DNA of 6,588 nt from an uncultured Collinsella sp. (lineage in GTDB: Bacteria > Actinomycetota > Coriobacteriia > Coriobacteriales > Coriobacteriaceae): the NCBI GenBank assembly GCA_900757265.1, contig CAAENW010000234.1:1-6588 (forward strand). Reading direction: 5' to 3'. How positions within the stretch are numbered: the first letter of the stretch is position 1; each line of letters starts with the position of its first letter. The translations under genes and the position numbers were made by a program. Below the pieces are notes generated by a model. It saw only the letters and a list, made by a program, of their open reading frames with translations, did not search any database and was not told the origin of the DNA. Positions 1-5,633 of this stretch are shown here, in pieces.

Positions 1-14
1 CGAAAGAGGAGCGA

Positions 15-32
15 CGCGTACTTTGGTACGCG
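15..32 (-). other. Hairpin downstream of hisF (possible 3'-end structure)
   Basis: CGCGTAC (15-21) and GTACGCG (26-32) are perfectly complementary over 7 bp around a 4-nt loop, 48 nt after the hisF stop. A second weaker hairpin (56-75, GCGGTGC with GCA/CCGC and a two-base bulge) lies between it and hisF. The minus strand continues into a pyrimidine-rich stretch (CTCCTCTTTC) with no clear T run, so intrinsic termination is possible but unproven. Nothing in 1-79 supports a gene. Confidence 0.35.
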
Positions 33-79
33 AGCGACGGTTTGAGCGGCAAGATGCGGTGCCTGGGCAAGCCGCAGCA

Positions 80-862
80 CTAAAAGTCCAACCTCACAGG
101 AATACCTTGAGAGGCCATATATTCTTTGACTTCACGAATGCTGAAGGTTCCAAAGTGAAAGACGCTCGCCGCCAACACGGCATCGGCCTCGCCCTCAATC
201 ACACCCTCGGCAAAATGCTCGAGCGTACCCACGCCGCCGCTCGCGATGACGGGAATCGGTACCGCGCGCGCCACGGCGCGAGTGAGCGCCAGGTCAAAGC
301 CGGCCTTGGTGCCGTCGCGGTCCATGCTAGTCAGTAGGATTTCGCCGGCGCCGCGACGAGCCGCTTCCTCGGCCCATGCCACCGCGTCGATACCCGTGGC
401 GTTGCGGCCGCCCGCCGTGAAGACCTCCCACTTGTCGGCTCCGGATGCGCCGGGCAGCCCCACGCGCTTGGCATCGATCGCCACGACCACGGCCTGACTG
501 CCAAACGCCGCGGCAGCCTGGCTGATCAGCGACGGGTCGCGCACGGCGGCGGAGTTGAGCGACACCTTATCGGCACCGGCAGCCACCATGGTTCGCATGC
601 CCGCCAAGTCGCGGAAACCGCCGCCCACGGTATAGGGGATAGCGAGTTCCTCGGCCGCGTGCGCCGCCATCTCGATGGTCGTCGCGCGGTTGTCGCTCGT
701 CGCGGTAATGTCCAAAAATACGACCTCGTCCGCACCCTCGCGGTCGTAGGCGCGGGCCAGCTCCACCGGGTCGCCCGCATCGCGCAGGCTCACAAAGTTG
801 ACGCCCTTGACCACGCGGCCGTCCTTAACATCCAGACAGGGAATTACGCGTTTGGTAAGCAT
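80..862 (-). CDS. hisF: Imidazole glycerol phosphate synthase, cyclase subunit
   Basis: Uses ammonia delivered by HisH to convert PRFAR to imidazole glycerol phosphate and AICAR, the latter feeding purine synthesis. The protein has 260 residues and a (beta-alpha)8 barrel related to HisA. Key positions are conserved: [17 protein letters not shown] (4-20) with catalytic D11, YTVGGGFRD (77-85), D98-K99 in ADKVSLNS at the HisH interface, catalytic D130 in [22 protein letters not shown] (176-190), and ASGGVG (207-212). A small extra loop (PGASGADK, about 137-144) follows D130, so later residues shift a few positions from the Thermotoga numbering. The ATG at 862 is 3 nt after the hisA stop, and the GGGGAGGAG Shine-Dalgarno (869-877) lies 6 nt upstream in hisA. 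The stop is TAG. It is the last gene of the operon that can be seen; hisI or hisE, often next, could begin only beyond the left edge. Confidence 0.97.
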   Translation of the reverse strand: MLTKRVIPCLDVKDGRVVKGVNFVSLRDAGDPVELARAYDREGADEVVFLDITATSDNRATTIEMAAHAAEELAIPYTVGGGFRDLAGMRTMVAAGADKVSLNSAAVRDPSLISQAAAAFGSQAVVVAIDAKRVGLPGASGADKWEVFTAGGRNATGIDAVAWAEEAARRGAGEILLTSMDRDGTKAGFDLALTRAVARAVPIPVIASGGVGTLEHFAEGVIEGEADAVLAASVFHFGTFSIREVKEYMASQGIPVRLDF

Positions 863-865
863 GGA

Positions 866-1609
866 CTACTCCTCCCCTCGGGCGGCGGCCAGCGCCTGGG
901 CCAGCGTAAAGTTGCCCTCGTAGAGCGCACGACCGGTGATGGCGCCCTCGATAGCATCCTCGCCCACCGCGGCCAGTGCGCGGATATCGTCGAGCGTCGA
1001 GATACCACCCGACGCCACGACGGGAAAGCCCGCGACCTCGGCCACATGACGATACGCCGCCACATCGATACCCGTCTGCATGCCGTCGCGCGCGATGTCA
1101 GTGTAGACCAGGTGCTTAAAGCCCAGCTCGGTGAGCTGCGCCACAGCGTCGTCGAGTGACACGCCCGCGCCGTCGCGCCAGCCGTTTACCTTGACCTGAC
1201 CGTCGCGTGCGGCAATGTCAGCCACCAGCAGCTCGCCAAAGCCTTGGGCTGCCACCTCAGCAAAACCCGGCTCGGTCACGAGCACAGTGCCCAGCGCAAT
1301 GCGGCGAGCACCATAGCCTGCCAGCTCATCGATGCGTGCGAGCGAGCGAACGCCGCCGCCCACGTCCACGGACAGACCGTCGACGCCGCAGATGGCCTTA
1401 ATCGCCGTCGAGTTGGCAGCGCACGCGTCCTCGTCCTCGCCAAAGGCAGCGGACAGATCGACGACGTGCACCCAGCTCGCGCCCTGCTCGGCAAAGGAGC
1501 GGGCGACGGCCACGGGGTCGTCGGAATATACCTTGCAGTGGCTCCGGTCGCCGCGCTCCAGGCGCACGACCTTGCCGCCGATCAAATCGATTGCGGGAAA
1601 CAGAATCAT
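866..1609 (-). CDS. hisA: ProFAR isomerase
   Basis: Triose-phosphate-isomerase-barrel enzyme that converts ProFAR to PRFAR by an Amadori rearrangement. The protein has 247 residues, typical for the family. It shows the barrel's half-repeat signature: FPAIDL with catalytic D8; SVDVGGGVRS (80-89) and ASGGIS (199-204), which form the phosphate sites; second catalytic Asp D131 in VADIAARDG; T170-D171 in YTDIARDGMQTG; and TGRALYEG (225-232). The N-terminal loop GDRSHCKVYSDDP looks like ordinary HisA rather than the dual HisA/TrpF enzyme PriA of many actinobacteria, whose loop reads roughly GKAGSxTxYG; this is judged by eye only. The ATG at 1609 overlaps the hisH TGA, with GAGGAGG (1617-1623) 7 nt upstream inside hisH. 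It ends GEE-TAG, where GAGGAG is also the hisF ribosome binding site. Confidence 0.96.
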   Translation of the reverse strand: MILFPAIDLIGGKVVRLERGDRSHCKVYSDDPVAVARSFAEQGASWVHVVDLSAAFGEDEDACAANSTAIKAICGVDGLSVDVGGGVRSLARIDELAGYGARRIALGTVLVTEPGFAEVAAQGFGELLVADIAARDGQVKVNGWRDGAGVSLDDAVAQLTELGFKHLVYTDIARDGMQTGIDVAAYRHVAEVAGFPVVASGGISTLDDIRALAAVGEDAIEGAITGRALYEGNFTLAQALAAARGEE

Positions 1610-2307
1610 CGGCCGGCCTCCTCAACGATGTTGACGAAGTTCTTAAGGATGCGCTGACCCAGCGCAGAGGATTTCTCGGGATGGAACTGGCAGCCCCACA
1701 CGTTGCCGTGGCGCACGATGCACGGGAAGCTCCGCGTGTAGTGCGTGCGCGCCAGAACATCGGCGGCATCGGCATCGTCGGTCACCGCATAGCTGTGGGT
1801 GAAGTACATATTGGCGCCCTCGGCAAAACCGGCGAGCAGCGGATCGGCCGCGCCGGCAGGCGTCATGTGCACCTGGTCCCAGCCCACGTGCGGCACCTTG
1901 AGGCGGCTCGACTCCAAGCGCGTGCACGAGCCGCGCATGATGCCCAGGCCATCGACCCAGGGGCCACCGGCATGCTCGGAGGCATCGTCGTCCGCGTCCG
2001 CACCCTCGTCCGCCGGCACGCCCTCGTCGCCGCGCTCAAAAAACAGCTGAAGGCCCAGGCAGATGCCGAGCAGCGGAGTTCCGGCGGCAACGGCGTCGAG
2101 CACCGCGTCCGCCTCGCCGCTCTCGCGCATAAAGGCAATCGCGTCGTAGAACGCGCCAACGCCCGGGATGACCAGGCCGTCAGCGTTGCGGATCTGATCC
2201 GGATCGTCCGACGTGCAGGCGGCGGCACCGGCGCGCGCAAGCCCGCGCACGACGCTCGACAAGTTACCCTTGTGGTAATCGACCACCACGATCTTCGGTT
2301 CGCCCAC
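1606..2307 (-). CDS. hisH: Imidazole glycerol phosphate synthase, glutaminase subunit
   Basis: Class I glutamine amidotransferase that hydrolyses glutamine and channels ammonia into HisF, forming imidazole glycerol phosphate and AICAR. The frame is open from 2343, but I place the start at GTG 2307: it has a GGGAGGGT Shine-Dalgarno (2311-2318, core spacing about 5 nt) and puts the conserved first strand IVVVDYHKGN at residues 6-15. The 2343 start would lie inside a hairpin. This gives 233 residues. The triad is intact: nucleophile C83 in GICLGLQ, and H209 and E211 in QFHPEKS. Other landmarks are IPGVGAF (47-53), KVPHVGWD (137-144) and YFTHSYAV (168-175). Residues about 94-117 form a strongly acidic insertion (two DE pairs, then a run of Asp) between the nucleophile helix and GLGIMRG, making the protein some 20-30 residues longer than usual. 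The TGA stop overlaps the hisA ATG (ATGA). Confidence 0.96.
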   Translation of the reverse strand: MGEPKIVVVDYHKGNLSSVVRGLARAGAAACTSDDPDQIRNADGLVIPGVGAFYDAIAFMRESGEADAVLDAVAAGTPLLGICLGLQLFFERGDEGVPADEGADADDDASEHAGGPWVDGLGIMRGSCTRLESSRLKVPHVGWDQVHMTPAGAADPLLAGFAEGANMYFTHSYAVTDDADAADVLARTHYTRSFPCIVRHGNVWGCQFHPEKSSALGQRILKNFVNIVEEAGR

Positions 2308-2310
2308 GCG

Positions 2311-2318
2311 ACCCTCCC
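2311..2318 (-). promoter_or_regulatory. Ribosome binding site deciding the hisH GTG start
   Basis: GGGAGGGT on the minus strand lies just before the GTG at 2307. The GGAGG core is 5 nt from that codon. It is the only good Shine-Dalgarno match near the start of the hisH frame and favours the 233-residue product over the 245-residue frame starting at 2343. Confidence 0.75.
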
Positions 2319-2332
2319 TCTTCTCATCATCC

Positions 2333-2373
2333 AAAACCACCACGAAGGTGCCTGTCCCCTTTGTGGTGGTTTT
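2333..2373. repeat. Long hairpin between hisB and hisH with a GGGGACAGGCACC core (REP-like element or attenuator)
   Basis: The arms AAAACCACCAC (2333-2343) and GTGGTGGTTTT (2363-2373) are perfectly complementary over 11 bp. After one non-Watson-Crick position (2344/2362), four more pairs form (2345-2348 with 2358-2361), leaving a 9-nt loop. On the operon strand the inner part reads GGGGACAGGCACC, which I recall as a recurrent core of interspersed palindromic repeats in Coriobacteriia and other bacteria that carry RAYT-type transposases; this is memory, not a search result. Each strand ends its 3' arm in a T run (TTTT on the operon strand, TTTTT on the plus strand), but these Ts are mostly paired, so termination would be partial at best. 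It sits in the 80-nt gap between the hisB stop and the hisH ribosome binding site, in an operon whose neighbouring junctions have almost no spacer. Confidence 0.7.
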
Positions 2374-2387
2374 TACCCTTGTGACGG

Positions 2388-2975
2388 TTACAGCGAGCCC
2401 TTGGTGCTGGGGATGCCCTGCACGCGGGGATCGAGCTCACAGGCGTGACGCATCGTGCGGCCCACGGCCTTAAAGGCGGCCTCGATAATGTGGTGCGAGT
2501 TGTCGCCCGCAAGCTCGCGCACGTGCAGCGTGAGCTTGGCGTCGCGCGCGAAGGCGTAGAAGAACTCGACGGCCAGCTCGGTATCAAAAGTGCCCACGCG
2601 CTCAGTCGGCACGGGCAGCTCGCAGTAGGCCTGCCCGCGGCCCGAGATGTCAACGGCGGCCATCACGAGCGTCTCGTCCATGGCAATCGCCGCATCGGCA
2701 AAGCGCGTAATGCCCGCCTTGTCACCCAGCGCCTGGCAGAACGCCTCGCCCAGCACAATGCCCGTGTCCTCGACGGTGTGGTGTGCGTCGACCTCCACGT
2801 CGCCTACCGCATGCACCGTCAGATCGAACAGGCCATGGCGGCCAAAGGCGTTGAGCATGTGGTCGAAAAACGGCACGTCGGTCGAGATATCACACGTACC
2901 GGTTCCATCCAGGTCGAGCTTGACGACAATGTCGGTCTCGCCCGTCTTACGGGTTACCTCAGCATAACGGCCCAT
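2388..2975 (-). CDS. hisB: Imidazoleglycerol-phosphate dehydratase (monofunctional)
   Basis: Manganese-dependent enzyme that dehydrates imidazole glycerol phosphate to imidazole acetol phosphate. The protein has 195 residues, the size of the stand-alone dehydratase. The metal- and substrate-binding histidine clusters are intact: FFDHMLNAFGRHG (36-48), DAHHTVEDTG (63-72) and DNSHHIIEAAFKA (158-170). No HAD-type histidinol-phosphatase domain is fused at the N-terminus, unlike the bifunctional enterobacterial HisB, so that phosphatase must be encoded elsewhere. The ATG at 2975 follows the hisC TAG with no gap, and the AAGGAGGAG Shine-Dalgarno (2982-2990) lies within the last hisC codons, 6 nt upstream. 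The stop is TAA. The 80 nt after it form the longest break in the distal half of the operon. Confidence 0.97.
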   Translation of the reverse strand: MGRYAEVTRKTGETDIVVKLDLDGTGTCDISTDVPFFDHMLNAFGRHGLFDLTVHAVGDVEVDAHHTVEDTGIVLGEAFCQALGDKAGITRFADAAIAMDETLVMAAVDISGRGQAYCELPVPTERVGTFDTELAVEFFYAFARDAKLTLHVRELAGDNSHHIIEAAFKAVGRTMRHACELDPRVQGIPSTKGSL

Positions 2976-4091
2976 CTACATCTCCTCCTTCACCAGCGCG
3001 GCAAACGCCGCCAGCACCTCATCGTTTTCCCGCGGCGTACCCACGGTAATGCGCAGGCAGTCCGCGAGCCCCAGCGCGTAGCTAAAGTCGCGCACCAAAA
3101 TCGAATACTCATCGCGCAGACGCTCGCGCACGCGCGTGGCATGCGGCGTGCGCACGAGCACAAAGTTCGCCGCGCTCGGCCATGCCTCCACGGGCAGGCC
3201 CTCGGCAGCCATTGCGCGCAGGGCGCACAGCTCGCGCTCGCGCTCGGATGCGACCTGTGCCACCACGGGCGCGTAGGCATCGCGGGCACGCACGCAGGCA
3301 AGAGCGGCGGCTTGGCTCAGAACGTTGACCGAATAGATCTGGCGAATCGCCGCGAACACCTCGATAACCTCGGGCGCCGCAATCACGTAGCCCAGGCGCG
3401 TGCCGGCGGCGCCAAACGCCTTGGACAGCGTGTGCAGAATCACCAGGTTGGGATGCTCGGCGATAAGCCCCTGCGCCGTGGTGGCCGCGCCAAACGAATC
3501 GTCGGCAAACTCAACGTAGGCCTCGTCGACCATGACCATGCCGGGGCACGCATCGCACAGCGCCGCGACAAAGTCGAGCGGTGCCACGTCACCCGTGGGG
3601 TTATTGGGCGAGGTCACGATTGCCAGGTTGCACGCCGGCGCTGCCGCGAGCACGGCTGCCTGGTCGAGTTCAAAGGTCGCCGGGTCGCGCCACACGTCGC
3701 GCACCTCGGTCTGGCAGAGCGACGCAAAGAACGCATACTCGCTAAAGCACGGCGGGCAGTTGAGCAGGGTCCGCCCCGCGCCGCCAAACGCCAGCAGGTA
3801 GTTATAGAGCAGCTCGTCGCCACCGTTGCCCACGCAGATGTGCTCGCGCGTCACGCCATGCCAGGCAGCAAGCTCGTCGCGTAGGTCGTTGGACATGGGA
3901 TCGGGATAGCGGTTGAGCGGCGTGGCAGCCAGGGCGGCGTCGATCGCCTCACGCACGCCGGCCGGCACGGGATAGGTGTTCTCGTTGGCCGAAAGGTTGA
4001 TGCGCGTGGGCGTAAAGTTGGGATCGTAGGGCTCAATACCGGCCAGGTAAGGCTGGACGAGCTCCTTCATGTGAGGCGTCAGCTCGGCCAT
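2976..4091 (-). CDS. hisC: Histidinol-phosphate aminotransferase
   Basis: PLP-dependent class I/II aminotransferase that converts imidazole acetol phosphate and glutamate to histidinol phosphate and 2-oxoglutarate. The protein has 371 residues, normal for the family. Visible landmarks are INLSANENTYPVP (31-43), RYPDP (61-65), GNGGDELL (88-95, PLP phosphate site), TSPNNPTG (160-167), VDEAYVEF (188-195, with D189 and Y192 at the cofactor), HTLSKAFGAAGTRLGY (220-235, with Schiff-base lysine K224) and LRITVG (346-351, substrate carboxylate arginine R347). I chose the ATG at 4091 because a GAGGAGG Shine-Dalgarno (4098-4104) lies 6 nt upstream. The longer frame from a GTG at 4124 would lie inside hisD, lacks a comparable site, and adds a non-conserved RSSRRP stretch. 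The stop codon directly abuts the hisB ATG, implying translational coupling. Such enzymes can also act on aromatic amino acids, but the operon context fixes the main role. Confidence 0.96.
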   Translation of the reverse strand: MAELTPHMKELVQPYLAGIEPYDPNFTPTRINLSANENTYPVPAGVREAIDAALAATPLNRYPDPMSNDLRDELAAWHGVTREHICVGNGGDELLYNYLLAFGGAGRTLLNCPPCFSEYAFFASLCQTEVRDVWRDPATFELDQAAVLAAAPACNLAIVTSPNNPTGDVAPLDFVAALCDACPGMVMVDEAYVEFADDSFGAATTAQGLIAEHPNLVILHTLSKAFGAAGTRLGYVIAAPEVIEVFAAIRQIYSVNVLSQAAALACVRARDAYAPVVAQVASERERELCALRAMAAEGLPVEAWPSAANFVLVRTPHATRVRERLRDEYSILVRDFSYALGLADCLRITVGTPRENDEVLAAFAALVKEEM

Positions 4092-4092
4092 A

Positions 4093-5529
4093 TTAGGCCT
4101 CCTCGACGACCGCGCCAGCGGCACCGCCCGCAGCCGCCGTCAGGTCCACTCCCTCGGCAACTGTCGCCACGGCGTCGCCCGGCCAGGCGACCTTGGTCAG
4201 GTCGGCCGCGGCCAGCGACTCGGCGCTCACGGCATCCTCGCCCTGCTCCAGCATGCGGCGGCGCAGCGCAGCCGAAAGCGCGTGTGCCCACAGGCCCTCG
4301 GCCTCGGCCAGGCGCTGTGTTGCGGGAGCGTCGGAGAGCAGGCCCTCGGGTGTATAGCAAATGACGCTCGAGCGCTTGACGAACTCTTCGACCGAAAGCG
4401 GGTTAGAGAACATGGCGGTGCCGCCGGTCGGCAGCGTGTGGTTGGGGCCGGCGACGTAATCGCCGAGCGGCTCGGAGCTCCAGGCGCCCACAAAGATGGC
4501 GCCGGCGTTGCGAATGCCGCCGAGCAGGCCCATCGCGTCCTTGCAGTGCAGCTCAAGGTGCTCGGGCGCCACGGTGTTCACGGCCTCGACGGCAGCGGCC
4601 ATGTCGGCGGCCACTACGATAGTGCCCTCGTTATCGAGCGAGGCGCGCGTGATCTCGGCGCGCGGCGACTGCGCCACTAGAATATCGATGCCCGCCTCGA
4701 CCTCGCGTGCAAACTGCTCGTCGCAAGTCACCAGGTAGCAGGCGGCCAGCGGATCGTGCTCGGCCTGAGCCATCAGGTCGGCCGTGACCACCATAGGCTT
4801 GGCCGTGGCGTCGGCCAGCACGCAGACCTCGGAGGGGCCGGCGACCATGTCGATGCCCACGTCGCCCGAGACAATCTGCTTGGCCGCGGCGACAAAGGCG
4901 TTGCCCGGGCCGGTGATCTTGTCGACGCGCGGAATGGTCTCGGTGCCGTACGCCAGCGCGGCCACGGCCTGGGCGCCGCCCACCATATAGATCTCGTCCA
5001 CGCCGCCAAGCTTGGCCGCGGCGAGCGTGTAGGGGCTGATCAGGCCATCTTTTTGCGGCGGGGTCACCATGACCACGCGCTTGACGCCGGCCACCTTAGC
5101 GGGAATGGCGTTCATGAGCACGGTAGAGGGATACTGCGCACGACCGCCCGGCACGTAGATGCCGGCAGCGGCAAGCGGGGTCACCTTAACGCCGAGCATC
5201 GTGCCGTCCGGGCGCGTGGTAAACCAGCTCTGCTCGACCTCGCGCTGGTGGAACTCACGGATCTGGCGTGCGGCTTTCTCCAACGCGGCGACAAAGGCAG
5301 GATCGAGGCCCTCGAGCGCAGCATCGATCTGCTCCTGCGGCAGACGGAAGCTCTGCAGCTCAACACCGTCAAAACGCTGGCAATAGTCGCGCACCGCGGC
5401 ATCGCCATTGGCACGCACGCTGGCCACGATATCGCGGGCGGCGTCGACAATGTTTTGCGGCAGCACGCCCTTACGGTTGAGCTGGTTGGTAACGAGGCGC
5501 TCACCGGGAGCAAGCTTGATGGTCTTCAT
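4093..5529 (-). CDS. hisD: Histidinol dehydrogenase
   Basis: NAD-dependent, zinc-containing enzyme that oxidises L-histidinol through histidinal to L-histidine, the last two steps of the pathway; cytosolic. The protein has 478 residues. Expected landmarks are all present: GIYVPGGRAQYPS (123-135), VGGAQAVAALAYGT (183-196), KITGPGNAFV (204-213), GPSEVCVLAD (231-240), the zinc ligands Q255 and H258 in AQAEHDP, the catalytic pair E323-H324 in APEHLEL, D357 in EPLGDYVAGPNHTLPTGG, and H416 in EGLWAH. The start is ATG at 5529, with an AGGGGAT-like Shine-Dalgarno (5536-5541) 6 nt upstream. After about residue 428 the chain runs some 50 residues past the usual family end (about 430) in an Ala-rich, acidic tail. 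It is separated from hisG by 104 nt and from hisC by 1 nt, and its last codons contain the hisC ribosome binding site. Identification is firm; the function of the tail is unknown. Confidence 0.97.
   Translation of the reverse strand: MKTIKLAPGERLVTNQLNRKGVLPQNIVDAARDIVASVRANGDAAVRDYCQRFDGVELQSFRLPQEQIDAALEGLDPAFVAALEKAARQIREFHQREVEQSWFTTRPDGTMLGVKVTPLAAAGIYVPGGRAQYPSTVLMNAIPAKVAGVKRVVMVTPPQKDGLISPYTLAAAKLGGVDEIYMVGGAQAVAALAYGTETIPRVDKITGPGNAFVAAAKQIVSGDVGIDMVAGPSEVCVLADATAKPMVVTADLMAQAEHDPLAACYLVTCDEQFAREVEAGIDILVAQSPRAEITRASLDNEGTIVVAADMAAAVEAVNTVAPEHLELHCKDAMGLLGGIRNAGAIFVGAWSSEPLGDYVAGPNHTLPTGGTAMFSNPLSVEEFVKRSSVICYTPEGLLSDAPATQRLAEAEGLWAHALSAALRRRMLEQGEDAVSAESLAAADLTKVAWPGDAVATVAEGVDLTAAAGGAAGAVVEEA
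4098..4104 (-). promoter_or_regulatory. Ribosome binding site deciding the hisC ATG start
   Basis: GAGGAGG on the minus strand is 6 nt before the ATG at 4091. It sits inside the last codons of hisD, where it encodes Glu-Glu-Ala. This selects the ATG over the upstream in-frame GTG at 4124. Confidence 0.85.
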
Positions 5530-5580
5530 TTCGGTATCCCCTATCGGTCGAGGTTGTGTTCGAAAACGAGAGACCGGACG

Positions 5581-5599
5581 GCGGCACCAGTCGGCCCGC
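5581..5599 (-). other. GC-rich imperfect hairpin in the hisG-hisD spacer
   Basis: In the minus-strand transcript, GCGG (5596-5599) pairs with CCGC (5581-5584), and an inner three-pair helix (one G-U) closes a GACT loop, with a one-base bulge. The 7-nt direct repeat CCGGACG (plus strand, 5574-5580 and 5603-5609) flanks it. No T run follows, so this is not a canonical terminator. It could affect mRNA processing or stability, or be a chance result of the very high local GC. Confidence 0.3.
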
Positions 5600-5633
5600 A
5601 GCCCGGACGTTGGGGCGCCCGTGCGTGCTCGCG

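Noticed and set aside
5..337. AGAGGAG (5-11) followed by a TTG-started plus-strand frame at 23
   Set aside because: The frame runs antisense into hisF, its spacing of 11 nt is long, and the product shows no recognisable domain.
866..1609. HisA might be the dual-function PriA (HisA/TrpF) of actinobacteria
   Set aside because: The loop after RLERG reads GDRSHCKVYSDDP, like ordinary HisA, and lacks the GKAGSxT pattern I associate with PriA. Judged by eye, not by alignment.
1591..2448. 285-codon open frame on the plus strand, antisense to hisH
   Set aside because: Antisense shadow of hisH and the spacer; composition is typical of a complement of GC-rich coding sequence.
2445..3884. 479-codon open frame on the plus strand, antisense to hisB and hisC
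   Set aside because: It is the mirror of GC-rich codons on the real strand; its product is rich in His, Arg, Gln and Ala without recognisable motifs, and it crosses two firmly identified genes.
2976..4124. Longer hisC starting at GTG 4124
   Set aside because: The extra 11 residues are not conserved and overlap hisD, while the ATG at 4091 has an ideal ribosome binding site.
5548..5563. LexA/SOS-box-like sequence TCGAGGTTGTGTTCGA upstream of hisD
   Set aside because: Only 10 of 12 half-site bases fit an actinobacterial TCGAAC-N4-GTTCGA pattern, one half is broken, there is no visible promoter, and SOS control of hisD makes no biological sense.
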